NCBI RefSeq assembly: GCF_021172165.1
Contig: NZ_CP089096.1
Span: 2,542,001-2,606,000 of the forward strand
Length of the DNA: 64,000 nt
From: Flavobacterium channae
GTDB lineage: Bacteria; Bacteroidota; Bacteroidia; Flavobacteriales; Flavobacteriaceae
Reading direction: 5' to 3'
Part shown: positions 63,676 to 64,000 of the stretch, in pieces
Position numbering within the stretch: position 1 is the first letter of the stretch
How the letters are laid out: every line of letters begins with the position of its first letter
The notes under the pieces: generated by a model
Seen by the model: the letters and a program-made list of their open reading frames with translations, nothing else
Told to the model about the DNA's origin: nothing
The model's database searches: none
Translations under genes and position numbers: made by a program

Positions 63676-63683
63676 CAAAAATA
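63676..63683 (-). promoter_or_regulatory. -7 element for the T9SS-protein gene
   Basis: CAAAAATA reads TATTTTTG on the minus strand, 17 bases before ATG 63658. It rules out the in-frame start at 63688. Confidence 0.55.
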
Positions 63684-63745
63684 AACAAATAATCTGCCTA
63701 GAAACATTTTAATCAAAAAAAAACCTAAATATCAATCGTTTAAAT

Positions 63746-63776
63746 AAAAAAAGTCCTGCAAATTGCAGGACTTTTT
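63746..63776. terminator. atpC terminator
   Basis: Stem GTCCTGCAA (63753-63761) with TTGCAGGAC (63763-63771), an A run on the left and a T run on the right. Nearly identical to the terminator at 58931-58949. Confidence 0.85.
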
Positions 63777-63795
63777 ACTATAATTCTATATTGTC

Positions 63796-64000
63796 TTAGT
63801 CAGCTAAAACAATAATTTTGTTTTCATTCATTTCTATTGTACCCGAATTAATAGGTAACCAATAGGTTTGCTCATTTACTTTGTTGAATTTAGAAACAAA
63901 TTCTTTTTCAATTTTAAAGTTTTGAGCATTAATTTTCACATTCCCTTTTGCTAACAATGAAACAATTGGCGCGTGATTATTTAGCATTTGAAATTCACCA
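63796..64000 (-). CDS. atpC: ATP synthase F1 epsilon subunit (3' part)
   Basis: The C-terminal 67 codons of the F1 epsilon subunit, running off the right edge of the window. The segment GEFQMLNNHAPIVSLL, starting at the edge, is the epsilon N-terminal beta-sandwich signature, followed by further strands (GNVKI, TIEMNENKIIVLAD). The protein ends soon after the sandwich, so it lacks the long C-terminal helical hairpin, as in other Flavobacteriaceae. The true start lies beyond position 64000. The rest of the atp operon is presumably to the right. Confidence 0.92.
   Translation of the reverse strand, partial: GEFQMLNNHAPIVSLLAKGNVKINAQNFKIEKEFVSKFNKVNEQTYWLPINSGTIEMNENKIIVLAD

Noticed and set aside
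1..64000. CRISPR arrays, insertion sequences, prophage, integron or attachment sites, rRNA
   Set aside because: No regularly spaced direct repeats, transposase, integrase, phage structural gene or rRNA sequence was seen.

Overview
The window is chromosomal DNA of a member of the Flavobacteriaceae, most likely Flavobacterium or a close relative. The support is: AT-rich sequence (roughly one third G+C by eye); promoters carrying the Bacteroidota -7 element TAnnTTTG; a 1564-residue secreted protein ending in a type IX secretion sorting domain; a GLPGLI-family protein; DUF3098 between ftsX and uppP; and an ExbB/ExbD/ExbD set whose ExbB has its own signal peptide. Nearly all of it is core genome in vertical-looking order. 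I see no insertion sequence, prophage, CRISPR array or rRNA, and no gene-free stretch longer than about 250 bases.

Layout. 0.1-7 kb: saccharopine dehydrogenase and an Lrp regulator, a membrane zinc protease, two small proteins and leuS. 7-14 kb: a secreted WG-repeat protein, then the envelope run ftsX-DUF3098-uppP-truB-cysteine hydrolase, then a thioredoxin-like protein divergent from a patatin. 13.6-24 kb: pyrH-frr, a DUF5686 outer-membrane protein, an MMPL exporter, asnS-rpoN and a PAP2-like membrane protein. 23.6-30 kb, mostly minus strand: an outer-membrane barrel, exbD-exbD-membrane protein-exbB, tRNA-Ser(GGA), asparaginase, an acyltransferase and tatD. 30-36 kb: a retropepsin, an MFS transporter and the 2-oxoglutarate dehydrogenase genes sucA-odhB.

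36-40.3 kb is the most distinctive part. A promoter with a run of nine C residues between its -33 and -7 elements precedes a small secreted peptide with four cysteines, a GLPGLI protein and a large TonB-receptor-like outer-membrane protein, packed as one operon. The layout suggests a phase-variable surface or secreted-peptide system; this is inference. 40-48.5 kb: a polyprenyl synthase and a TetR-TolC-adaptor-RND efflux operon with a well-formed promoter. 48.5-52.9 kb: a MORN protein, a TlpA-like protein, aspS and a cold-shock protein.

53-59 kb is a minus-strand biotin cluster, in transcription order bioF, a DUF2007/zinc-ribbon membrane protein, bioD, bioA, a FabF-like ketoacyl synthase and bioB. 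No bioC or bioH is present, so the synthase is a candidate for the pimeloyl-forming branch. The window ends with the giant T9SS-secreted beta-propeller protein and the 3' part of atpC.

Several long reading frames begin at non-ATG codons that lie inside a TAnnTTTG element. For these genes I give the downstream ATG as the start (thioredoxin-like, sucA, bioB, the T9SS protein, the cold-shock protein).
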